A DNA stretch of 20,938 bases. Origin: a virus. The stretch lies in the IMG/VR virus record IMGVR_UViG_3300029258_005855, positions 1-20,938 of that record; one strand, written 5' to 3'. Below, one piece after another: positions 1 to 7,310 of the stretch. Position 1 is the first letter of the stretch. Each line of letters opens with the position of its first letter. Below the pieces are notes generated by a model. The model was given only the letters and a program-made list of their open reading frames with translations, searched no databases and was not told the DNA's origin. The position numbers and the translations under genes are program-made.

Positions 1-45
1 AACCGGCTACCGATCTGCCTTCACCTGTCGGAGAGCGAGACTGTC

Positions 46-639
46 ATGGTTTCCGAGAATCAATCTGCTCCAAGGCCGAACAACACCGTTCGACTAGAAG
101 ACGCTAAGCACTTCATCGCCGACGGCGACCTGCTGTTGTGGAGACGTCGCGGTCTGATATCGATCGCTGGTCGCGGCCGACACACTCATGCCGCCAAGGC
201 CGTCTGGTGGGGCGATGACTTGTTCTGCCTAGAAATCCGTGAGTGGAAAGGTGGGCGCGCCGTCACGCTGGAAAGTCAGGTCCGCAAGTTCCCTGGCCAA
301 ATCGATGTCTTCGAGGTCAATCCCGATGATCGTTGGCCAACCTACGATCGGGCTGGGGCAACTCGCTCGATGCGTCGAAAAGCAGGTCAGCAGTATGGCT
401 ACTTCAACCTCGCCCTCGTAGCCCTGTTACATGTCCCCTTGGTCCGTTGCTTTACCAAACCCAACTTGCGTGACGACGAGCGAGCCAATCGCCCTGAGTT
501 CTGTTCGCAGGCTTGTGCATCGGCCGATCGCTGCGGAGGGGGCGTCGACCCGGTTCCGAATCTTAATGATCGCCTGACCGAGCCAGCCGATTTGGCGCGC
601 AGTCCGTTCTATCGTTTCCGATTCACGTTGCACCCGTAA
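46..639 (+). CDS. YiiX-like permuted papain-fold peptidase/amidase
   Basis: The 197-residue protein has the order expected of the circularly permuted papain-like NlpC/P60 superfamily (YiiX/YebB type). A GDLLLWR strand at residues 27-33 comes first, then a candidate catalytic His in GRHTHAA (H46 or H48), an acidic E63 in FCLEIREW, and a late candidate catalytic Cys in EFCSQACA (C153). The C-terminal stretch PNLNDRLTEPADLARSPFY is also typical. Members hydrolyse amide or ester bonds in cell-wall peptides or lipids; the substrate here is unknown. No signal peptide or TM segment is seen. The reading frame stays open to the left edge, so the true start could lie upstream, but ATG 46 has a GGAG about 12 nt before it and the conserved domain begins after it. 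It lies 14 nt before a secreted protease gene. Family call fairly sure, role in the phage unknown. Confidence 0.72.
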   Translation: MVSENQSAPRPNNTVRLEDAKHFIADGDLLLWRRRGLISIAGRGRHTHAAKAVWWGDDLFCLEIREWKGGRAVTLESQVRKFPGQIDVFEVNPDDRWPTYDRAGATRSMRRKAGQQYGYFNLALVALLHVPLVRCFTKPNLRDDERANRPEFCSQACASADRCGGGVDPVPNLNDRLTEPADLARSPFYRFRFTLHP

Positions 640-653
640 GAGATACTGTCGAC

Positions 654-2219
654 ATGACACAACGGCTAACCATCATCGCGTCTTCGCTGACCATCTTGGC
701 CACGCTGGCCTTCGTCGGACCGCTGCACGCCGAGACGTGCCCCGATGGCCGCTGTCCCATCCCGCAGTGGCAACCACCGATAGCGAAGACGAAACGTCCC
801 TTGCCCCGGTTGCGAACGGCGTCCTGCCGCATCAACCACAGGACAGGCCGCGGTCGCAGCTGGGGCTCGGGCACCCTGCTTCAAACCGACGGCGGTGAGA
901 TAGTCGTGCTGACCTGCGCCCACCTGTTTCGCGATGGCAAAGGCCAGACCACCGTATGGTTCGCAAACGGCCAAACAGCAGCGGCGACGATCATCGGTAC
1001 CGACACCATCAACGATCTGGCGGCGCTCTCGGTCCTTTTGCCTCTTTCCGCGACGAACGCGCCGCGAGACGGCGCAGCACTTTTCCCTGTCACACTTGCA
1101 ACAGAGGAGCCGCAATTCGGCGACACGCTCACGAGCTGCGGATTCGGCTCCCGTGGGCAATACCGCAGTCAAGCCGGTGCCGTCATCGCGTTTGCTCGCT
1201 CCGGATCATCGAGCAGCGCCAACACGGTGGTATTTGCCGGTGCCGCTCGACAAGGCGACAGCGGCGGCGGCGTCTTCAACGAGCGTGGCCAGCTGGTGGC
1301 CGTCACTTGGGGAACCGATCAAGCCCGCACGATGGCGACAACAACAACCTGCATCCGCGGTTTCTTGCGGCGTCTTGCCGGTCGCCTTCGACCGGATCGC
1401 TCGCGACAGAGGCAGTTTCGACCAAACCAACATCAACCCACTCAGATTCGACCACTGGCGCCAATTCCGAATCGTAGCGACAACCCTCAGCTGGCACCCG
1501 AACAAGACGACACCTTCGATCGCGCTCACGACAAGGCAGCCGACCTGTTGGCGCTAGCCAATCGACTCGACGAGCTGCAACGAAGGCTCGAGACCAACGA
1601 GTCGGCGGCCCAACGTTCCGCCAAGCAGTCGACGCAACGACTCGATTCGATCACCGCAGCGCTCGGCGTCATCAGGCAGAAGTTCAACCGCGGTCAGCCG
1701 ATCACCCAAGGAGCCGCCGCCACGACAGTGGTCTCCCCACTCGAATGGCTACTTCCCGTGGTGTTAGGAGCTCTGGGCATTAGTGCGCCGCCGAGCGCGG
1801 CGATTCTGGCTCTCAAGATCTTCCGCTGCTGGGCACGCCGTCGCTTTAGCAAGCGCAGACGAAAACTACGCGAGCGGCACAACCAACGTAGAGATCGAAG
1901 CGCAGATTCGCCCCCGCTCGCTTCCAACGCACCCAGGACGACTGCTCAGCCAATTGCGCGGAACTATCAGCACGCCCAGTCGCTTAACGATGACTACGCT
2001 CAGCAGCTCAATTCCCTGATGGAGTACTCCGGCGGTCGGACCGCGACGCAAGATGCGACCCTGGGTCGGGAATACGATCGCGAACTTCGACAAGCGGCCT
2101 CTCAAAGCGGACAGCCAGAGATTGTGCAGTTCGCCAACAAATTACTTGACCGCGTGACGCAACGCTTTGGACGCATTCATGCCGACAATCCGGTGCCGGC
2201 GGAACCCGCCGCAACCTAA
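654..2219 (+). CDS. Secreted, membrane-anchored trypsin-like serine protease
   Basis: 521 residues. Residues 1-26 form a signal peptide with a likely cut after LHA. Residues about 55-220 are a trypsin/HtrA-type chymotrypsin fold with a full triad: H90 in LTCAHLF, D121 in INDLAAL, S203 in QGDSGGGVF. Residues about 290-345 are a heptad-like coiled coil. A hydrophobic segment at 362-390 is followed by a strongly basic stretch at 391-413 (RCWARRRFSKRRRK). By the positive-inside rule this gives an extracytoplasmic protease domain, one TM helix and a cytoplasmic tail of about 130 residues. There is no PDZ domain, so it is not a standard DegP. Such a protein is unusual in a phage late cluster; lysis, envelope remodelling or lysogenic conversion are all possible. 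The start fits the signal peptide. Protease call is secure, biological role is inference. Confidence 0.82.
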   Translation: MTQRLTIIASSLTILATLAFVGPLHAETCPDGRCPIPQWQPPIAKTKRPLPRLRTASCRINHRTGRGRSWGSGTLLQTDGGEIVVLTCAHLFRDGKGQTTVWFANGQTAAATIIGTDTINDLAALSVLLPLSATNAPRDGAALFPVTLATEEPQFGDTLTSCGFGSRGQYRSQAGAVIAFARSGSSSSANTVVFAGAARQGDSGGGVFNERGQLVAVTWGTDQARTMATTTTCIRGFLRRLAGRLRPDRSRQRQFRPNQHQPTQIRPLAPIPNRSDNPQLAPEQDDTFDRAHDKAADLLALANRLDELQRRLETNESAAQRSAKQSTQRLDSITAALGVIRQKFNRGQPITQGAAATTVVSPLEWLLPVVLGALGISAPPSAAILALKIFRCWARRRFSKRRRKLRERHNQRRDRSADSPPLASNAPRTTAQPIARNYQHAQSLNDDYAQQLNSLMEYSGGRTATQDATLGREYDRELRQAASQSGQPEIVQFANKLLDRVTQRFGRIHADNPVPAEPAAT

Positions 2220-2258
2220 CACATCGACGAAACCATCGACTTCTAGGAGAACAATACC

Positions 2259-2930
2259 ATGCCAGGAATCGACACGTTTGAAGACGCCATCACACGTTTT
2301 CGCAATCGCAGTATCCACACCTACGTCGGGCATTTGCTCACGTATCGCGGACAAATCCTGCAGGACGGTGAATTCGGTGTGCAGAGCGGCTGGGACACCG
2401 CGACCAACGACTTCATGTTGGAGTGGCTCGTGTCGCTCGACTTCCTGCGACGCAAGATCACACACAATCCCCAAAGCATCGACATCAAGACGCTCGAAGA
2501 GCGGGCTCGCGATCTGGGTGTCAACATACTCGAAAATGTAACACGACTGGCAACTTCGCCTGAGGGTGACGAGGTTGCCAGACCTAGTGGACGAGAATTC
2601 GACCTGCCCTACAAGCTTGACGGAACCGACCCAAACATTCCCGGACTCGACAGCGTCGATCTGCGAAACGTTGACGCTCGCATGTTCGTCACGGCGCTCG
2701 ACCAACACATCACTGAAGCAACCCGACTCGACTCCCGGTTCGCCACTTACCGGATCACCCCGCGAGAGTCGCTGATGCTCTACGGTTCGCTCTCCGAACT
2801 GGTCGACATGTGTGTGAGCTTTGGTGGCGATGCGAATCGACTACCTATCCCGCACGGTGTCCGCCCGGCAGAAGAACCGCGTGGCCCGACCGCCTCGCCG
2901 AATCGAGAAGGAGCGGCGAGAACTTCGTAG
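2259..2930 (+). CDS. Unknown 223-residue protein
   Basis: I do not recognise this family. The start is well supported by AGGAGAA about 10 nt before ATG 2259. The body (residues about 1-190) is soluble, mixed and mostly helical in appearance, with regions such as VDARMFVTALDQHITEATRLDSR cut across residues 140-160 and RESLMLYGSLSELVDMCVSF near 168-188. The last 30 residues are rich in Pro, Arg, Glu and Gly and look disordered. No signal peptide, TM helix or catalytic motif is evident. It sits 39 nt after the protease gene and 71 nt before a holin-like gene, so it belongs to the same accessory block. Codon use matches its neighbours and the frame is clean, so it is a real gene. Function unknown. 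Confidence 0.7.
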   Translation: MPGIDTFEDAITRFRNRSIHTYVGHLLTYRGQILQDGEFGVQSGWDTATNDFMLEWLVSLDFLRRKITHNPQSIDIKTLEERARDLGVNILENVTRLATSPEGDEVARPSGREFDLPYKLDGTDPNIPGLDSVDLRNVDARMFVTALDQHITEATRLDSRFATYRITPRESLMLYGSLSELVDMCVSFGGDANRLPIPHGVRPAEEPRGPTASPNREGAARTS

Positions 2931-2950
2931 TCAACGGGACTCTGTTGACT
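2929..2950 (+). other. Hairpin at the stop codon of the 2259-2930 gene
   Basis: A perfect 7-bp inverted repeat, AGTCAAC (2929-2935) and GTTGACT (2944-2950), with an 8-nt loop. It overlaps the TAG stop codon of the preceding gene. No T-tract follows, so it is not a classic intrinsic terminator; it could protect a 3' end or modulate translation coupling. The 3' arm contains TTGACT, but no suitable -10 box follows at 16-18 nt. Confidence 0.4.
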
Positions 2951-3001
2951 CGCTCGTCGACTACATCACCGCTACACATTTCGCTTTGGAGAGACCACTT
3001 C

Positions 3002-3346
3002 ATGAACGACATCTCGAAGGTCCTGGAACATCTCGGGCTACCGGCGGCCATTGCCGTGGGTCTGCTCTGGATGCTTTGGCGGGCTGGTCGCGCCCTGGGG
3101 ACAGCGCTGCTTGCCCGCATCGCCGCCTGGTTTGATACGCAGATCGAACTCGGTACCTCACTCATCGAACGAAACCGGGCGGAACAAACGACCGCTGACC
3201 AACTACAACGCGGCATGGACAACATTCGCGCCGCTGGCGTTGAGTTTTGCAACCTGGCTCTCGCACGCGATCGCTGTGAACAACTCGGCCTCGATCCTTC
3301 GGAGATCCAAAGTATTCGCCGGCGACTCGTCGACAACGACAACTAA
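3002..3346 (+). CDS. Small one-TM holin-like membrane protein
   Basis: The supported start is ATG 3002, preceded by TTGGAGAG about 10 nt upstream; the frame is open further upstream to 2810 but that part overlaps the previous gene and is not credible. The product is 114 residues. Residues 10-44 are hydrophobic with interspersed Arg (LPAAIAVGLLWMLWRAGRAL and on to IAAWF), giving one or possibly two short membrane helices. Residues 45-114 are charged and helical, with a coiled-coil-like RNRAEQTTADQLQRGMDNIR segment. Size and layout fit small phage membrane proteins such as holin-like or spanin-like factors, and it lies close to two peptidase genes. No sequence family is recognised, so the lysis role is inference only. 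Confidence 0.6.
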   Translation: MNDISKVLEHLGLPAAIAVGLLWMLWRAGRALGTALLARIAAWFDTQIELGTSLIERNRAEQTTADQLQRGMDNIRAAGVEFCNLALARDRCEQLGLDPSEIQSIRRRLVDNDN

Positions 3347-3370
3347 CTCCTGTTAGAGGACACCATTTCA

Positions 3371-3934
3371 ATGTCGATCCGAAACCGCATCATTGATTTC
3401 CGCCGCATCCCAGCGGGCGACCTTGCTGCCAACGAAAAGAACTGGCGAACCCATCCCTCCAAACAACGTCATGCGATGGAGGCAATTCTCTCGGAAATCG
3501 GCTATGCCGACGCACTGCTGGCTCGCGAACTTCCCGATGGACGGTTGCAACTGATCGACGGACATCTTCGCGCCGAAGTCACACCGGATGAAGAAGTCCC
3601 CGTGTTGATTGTCGATCTCGATGACGACGAAGCCCGACTCCTGCTTGCCGTTCACGATACCATTGGGCAGATGGCCGAGACCGATCGCGACCTTCTCACA
3701 CAACTCGTCAAAGAAATCGACACGAGTGACAAAGCGATTCACGAGTTATTCGAGGCCGCCACCAAGGACGCAGGCGGTTCGACAGACTGGTCGGCAGGCA
3801 TCTCCAATGAATCCGAGATTGAAATCGATCCGGTGTTTCACGTGGTAGTTGAATGCGAAGACGAGCAAGACCAACGACACGTTTACGAGGCCATGACAGC
3901 GGCGGGACGCGACTGCCGCGTACTGACACTGTAA
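3371..3934 (+). CDS. ParB/sulfiredoxin-fold protein
   Basis: 187 residues. The N-terminal half (about 5-100) has the ParB-like layout: an early IPAGDLAANEKNWRTHP segment (12-29), a helix with MEAILSEIG (36-44), LLARELPDGRLQLIDGHLR (49-67) with the GHLR signature in place of GERR, then VPVLIVDLDDDEARLLL (76-92). ParB-fold proteins bind DNA and several use NTP hydrolysis or nuclease activity. The C-terminal stretch at 155-187 (FHVVVECEDEQDQRHVYEAM then CRVLTL) is a small alpha/beta tail that I associate with phage ParB-like proteins. There is no classical HTH domain of chromosomal ParB. It sits directly upstream of the ABC-GNAT gene and terminase, so a role in phage DNA handling or modification before packaging is plausible. 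The start is ATG 3371 with GAGGA upstream. Confidence 0.78.
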   Translation: MSIRNRIIDFRRIPAGDLAANEKNWRTHPSKQRHAMEAILSEIGYADALLARELPDGRLQLIDGHLRAEVTPDEEVPVLIVDLDDDEARLLLAVHDTIGQMAETDRDLLTQLVKEIDTSDKAIHELFEAATKDAGGSTDWSAGISNESEIEIDPVFHVVVECEDEQDQRHVYEAMTAAGRDCRVLTL

Positions 3935-4012
3935 ATCACGCAGACGACAAAGCAAATATTGTGACCGACACGACGCCTCCCACTTCAATTCGTTACCATC
4001 GAGACAACAACG

Positions 4013-5134
4013 ATGCCACGCTTTGAAACAACCGTCTCCTGCCCGGTGCATGACTCCTTTCGTGTGCAGCAGATCGGCGGTATGTTCGACGTCCCTGTCG
4101 CTACGCGGAGCAGCGAGACGTTCACTGCCGAGATTCCTTCTCTGGCGGATCCGTGGCAGATCGGTCTGATCGTCGGCCCGTCTGGAAGCGGCAAGAGCAC
4201 CATGGCCCGCGAAGCATTTGCCGGTGCTATCCACGAGTCGAATGAATGGCCACACGATCGCGCGATCGTCGATTGCTTTGACGACTCGTTTTCCACTCAG
4301 CAAATTACGCGCCTATTGACCGCAGTAGGCTTCAGCTCGCCACCTACCTGGATCAAGCCGTACCAGGTGCTAAGTGGTGGCGAGCGATTCCGGTGCGACT
4401 TGGCGCGAGCTTTGTCGCGTGGCTTGTCGAGCGACCGCCTTGCGACAAGCAGTCTGAGCCCAAAAGACACACCACTGGTAGTGTTCGATGAGTTCACGAG
4501 CGTCGTGGATCGAACGGTCGCTAAGATCGGTTCGGCAGCTGTCGCTAAAGCGCTACGCCAGGGCCACATCCCCTGTCGGTTCATAGCCGTGACCTGTCAC
4601 TACGATGTGGCCGAGTGGCTCGCCCCGGACTGGATCGTTGATATGGCCAGCGGCGAACTAACCCGGAGGCGTCTTCGGCGGCCCTCGATCGAACTCCACG
4701 TCCATCGTTGCCGGCGCAATCTATGGCCGCTGTTTGCGCGTCATCACTATCTAAGTGGCGATCTCAGTCCGACGGCTCGATGCTACCTCGCACATTGGCA
4801 AGAACAACCGATCGCTTTCGCAGCCACGATTCCGATCATTGGGCGCCGCGAGCACTGGCGAATCACGCGGCTCGTCACGCTACCCGATTACCAAGGCATT
4901 GGCATCGGAATGAAACTGGCCGCCGCGGTTGCCGAGGAGCACCGAGCGGAAGGTCATCGGCTGAACATTACGGCGTCTCACCCTTCGCTCATCGCGCACT
5001 GCCAGCGGTCGAGCCGGTGGTTCACGCGGCGGATAAGAAAGTCCGGCACGCGCAGCCAACGAATTCGCAACTCGCATTATTGCGGTTCCCCTCGCCGGGC
5101 CGTGGTTTCCTTTGAATATGTAGGGGCAACATGA
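4013..5134 (+). CDS. ABC-type ATPase fused to GNAT domain (COG2401-like)
   Basis: 373 residues in two domains. The N-terminal ABC ATPase has an intact Walker A (GPSGSGKST, 55-63), signature motif LSGGE (120-124), Walker B LVVFDEF (155-161) and a switch His in TCH (H196). There are no membrane helices, so it is a soluble ABC protein rather than a transporter. The C-terminal part (about 226-373) is a GNAT fold: HHYLSG at 244-249, then RLVTLPDYQGIGIGMKLA (286-303), the acyl-CoA-binding loop QGIGIG. This domain order is the one named in COG2401 as an ABC-type ATPase fused to a predicted acetyltransferase. Phage Mu Mom, which modifies adenine in DNA, is also a GNAT-fold protein, which makes a DNA-modification role worth testing. 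Its stop codon overlaps the terminase small-subunit start (ATGA), so the two are translationally coupled. An in-frame stop at 3962-3964 rules out a longer start. Confidence 0.82.
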   Translation: MPRFETTVSCPVHDSFRVQQIGGMFDVPVATRSSETFTAEIPSLADPWQIGLIVGPSGSGKSTMAREAFAGAIHESNEWPHDRAIVDCFDDSFSTQQITRLLTAVGFSSPPTWIKPYQVLSGGERFRCDLARALSRGLSSDRLATSSLSPKDTPLVVFDEFTSVVDRTVAKIGSAAVAKALRQGHIPCRFIAVTCHYDVAEWLAPDWIVDMASGELTRRRLRRPSIELHVHRCRRNLWPLFARHHYLSGDLSPTARCYLAHWQEQPIAFAATIPIIGRREHWRITRLVTLPDYQGIGIGMKLAAAVAEEHRAEGHRLNITASHPSLIAHCQRSSRWFTRRIRKSGTRSQRIRNSHYCGSPRRAVVSFEYVGAT

Positions 5135-5634
5135 ATCAGCATCGACACACGCCCATCACCACGCGATCCCACGACAACGACAGCGACGACAGCAACCATC
5201 GTCCGCTCAGCGCGGCAACGAAGGAAGAACTCTGTTCGCTGATGCAACTCGGATTTCGACGACGCACCGCCGCGGCCTACGCTGGCTGCAGTGATCACGA
5301 TGTGTTCTGCGAGGCACGGCGCGATGCGGTGTTTCGCCGACAACTTCGCCTGGCCGCCCGTAGTGCTGAAGCCCGCTTCCTGAAATGCATCACACTCGCC
5401 GCGGAAAAACATTGGCAGGCTGCCGCCTGGGCTCTGGAGCGTTTACACCCCGAACGATACGTGAAGAAGAACGGCGATGTGGTCACGGCCGAACAACTGG
5501 AATACGTGCTCAAGCAGGTCGTCGAAATTGTTTTTGAATTCGTGCCGGAGGCGGAGCGACGACAAGCGATTGAAAGCCGATTCGGAGAACTGTTCGGCGA
5601 CAACTCTTCGGCTGGCAAGGAGGCGAAGAAATGA
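5131..5634 (+). CDS. Terminase small subunit (TerS-like)
   Basis: 167 residues. An acidic/polar N-terminus (1-25) precedes a helix-turn-helix region at about 28-70 (LSAATKEELCSLMQLGFRRR then TAAAYAGCSDHDVF), the DNA-recognition part of small terminases. Next comes AAEKHWQAAAWALERLHPER (90-109), a motif common to TerS proteins of this type, then a helical, acidic C-terminus that would serve oligomerisation and large-subunit contact. TerS recognises the packaging site on concatemeric phage DNA and regulates the TerL motor. ATGA overlaps join it to the ABC-GNAT gene before it and to TerL after it, which fixes the start and supports the assignment by context. Confidence 0.8.
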   Translation: MNQHRHTPITTRSHDNDSDDSNHRPLSAATKEELCSLMQLGFRRRTAAAYAGCSDHDVFCEARRDAVFRRQLRLAARSAEARFLKCITLAAEKHWQAAAWALERLHPERYVKKNGDVVTAEQLEYVLKQVVEIVFEFVPEAERRQAIESRFGELFGDNSSAGKEAKK

Positions 5635-7241
5635 CCACGCCGATCAACAGCGACGCCCCCTTGGACCTGGCTAGGCGACTGAGCGACCCGATCGGCCAGC
5701 GGCTCTGCGCGCAGCTACGTGAGAAGCTCCTTCACGAAGCGACGGCTACACCAACGTCTCGCACCACGATCGCCTGGGGCCGCAACTTCTTGCCGCAACA
5801 TTTCGCCAAATCGCCATCGGCCATGCATTGGTGGCTCAACGAGCAACTACAAAAGTGCGACGACAAGCGGGGACTGCGAATCAACACGATCGGCCCACGT
5901 GGCAGTGCCAAGAGCACCATCGCCACACTTGCATATGCTCTTCGCTGTGCTGTGGAGGGACGGGAACCGTACATCTGGATCGTTTCCGACACACTTCATC
6001 AGGCGAACCGCCACTTGGAGAACATCCGTGAAGAGCTCCTCGACAACCTTCACCTAGCCAAGACATATCCCGATGCCGTCGGTAAGGGGCGCATCTGGCG
6101 TCAGAGTGCCATCACTCTTCGCAACGGAGTCACCATCGAAGGCTTCGGCACCGGCCAGCGAATACGCGGCTATCGACGTCGCGACGCTCGCCCAACGCTG
6201 ATCATCGGCGACGACCTTCAAAACGATCAGCACATGGACTCGGCGCGGCAGCGAGAACATTCGAGTCGCTGGTTTCATGGCACGCTGCTGAAAGCCGGAA
6301 CGAAGGAAACCAACGTGATCAATCTGGCGACCGCACTGCATCACGACGCGCTCGCGATTCAACTCGAACAGACGCCAGGCTGGGTTAGCCGCCGATTCCA
6401 ATCGGTGATTCGCTGGCCGTCTCGCGATGATTTGTGGGAAGCATGGGAAGCAATCTACTGCGATACGGAAGAATCCTCGAGCGGAGCCCGCGCCGACGAC
6501 TTCTTCCTGCAACATCGAGAAGAAATGCTTCAGGACTCCAAAGTCCTGTGGCCGGAGCAAGAAGATCTCCACTCGTTGATGCGGATGCGAGTGGAAAGCG
6601 GCCACAGCGTTTTTGCCCGCGAAAAGCAGAGCTCACCCACGGCACCCGATGCGTGCGAGTGGCCGGAAGCCTACTTCGATGACCACATCTGGTTCGACCG
6701 CTGGCCGGCCGACTTGCGCATGTCGACACTGGCCCTCGACCCCAGCCTGGGGCGTGACTCTAGCCGTGGTGATTTCTCAGCGTTTGTGATGCTCGGCATC
6801 GATGCGAGCGGAGTCGTCTACGTCGAAGCGGACCTGGCGCGACGATCGACGATGGATACCATCAGCAGCGGCGTTGAACACTTTCGTTGCTTTCAGCCCG
6901 ATCGGTTCGGCATTGAAGCCAATCAGTTTCAGGAACTCTTGGCACCTCAATTCGCCGCCGAGTTTGAACGTCGCGGCATGCTCGGCATCAGGCCCTGGCT
7001 CCTCCACAACACCACGAGCAAACAAGTTCGCATCCGCCGACTGGGGCCCCTGCTCTCTTCGCGTCGCCTGCGGTTTCTGCGTCGGTCCCCCTCAACACAA
7101 CGGCTGGTCGATCAGCTGCGTCAGTTTCCATTATGCGATCACGACGACGGCCCTGACGCCTTGGAGATGGCCTTCCGCCTGGCGACCGAAATCCCACACA
7201 TCAAGAACGACGGCCTCGGTAACCGGCTCCCTATCGGATAG
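5631..7241 (+). CDS. Terminase large subunit (packaging ATPase/nuclease)
   Basis: 536 residues, full length for TerL. The ATPase domain has Walker A GPRGSAKST (88-96), Walker B LIIGDDLQND (190-199) and a coupling motif around ATALHH (233-238). The RNase H-fold nuclease domain has the expected acidic residues: D370 in LALDPSLG, E429 in GIEANQFQ, and D505/D506/D509 in DHDDGPDALEMAF. Both catalytic centres look intact, so it should be an active DNA-packaging motor. The protein docks on the portal ring, pumps DNA into the prohead and cuts the concatemer. It overlaps TerS by ATGA and is followed after 69 nt by the portal gene. Very confident. Confidence 0.95.
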   Translation: MTTPINSDAPLDLARRLSDPIGQRLCAQLREKLLHEATATPTSRTTIAWGRNFLPQHFAKSPSAMHWWLNEQLQKCDDKRGLRINTIGPRGSAKSTIATLAYALRCAVEGREPYIWIVSDTLHQANRHLENIREELLDNLHLAKTYPDAVGKGRIWRQSAITLRNGVTIEGFGTGQRIRGYRRRDARPTLIIGDDLQNDQHMDSARQREHSSRWFHGTLLKAGTKETNVINLATALHHDALAIQLEQTPGWVSRRFQSVIRWPSRDDLWEAWEAIYCDTEESSSGARADDFFLQHREEMLQDSKVLWPEQEDLHSLMRMRVESGHSVFAREKQSSPTAPDACEWPEAYFDDHIWFDRWPADLRMSTLALDPSLGRDSSRGDFSAFVMLGIDASGVVYVEADLARRSTMDTISSGVEHFRCFQPDRFGIEANQFQELLAPQFAAEFERRGMLGIRPWLLHNTTSKQVRIRRLGPLLSSRRLRFLRRSPSTQRLVDQLRQFPLCDHDDGPDALEMAFRLATEIPHIKNDGLGNRLPIG

Positions 7242-7310
7242 TCGCTAACTCCAAACGCACGCGTCGTCCCCCAACCAACAACACCTCCACCGAACACAAG
7301 GACAAACGCC

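Noticed and set aside
2142-2708. 188-codon open frame on the - strand
   Set aside because: Antisense to the end of the protease gene and the 2259-2930 gene; no start signal or domain.
2945-2973. Promoter with TTGACT as -35 before the holin-like gene
   Set aside because: No acceptable -10 hexamer lies 16-18 nt downstream; TTGACT is simply the 3' arm of the small hairpin.
2810-3001. N-terminal extension of the holin-like protein
   Set aside because: It overlaps the end of the 2259-2930 gene by 121 nt and the extension has no protein-like character; ATG 3002 has a proper ribosome site.
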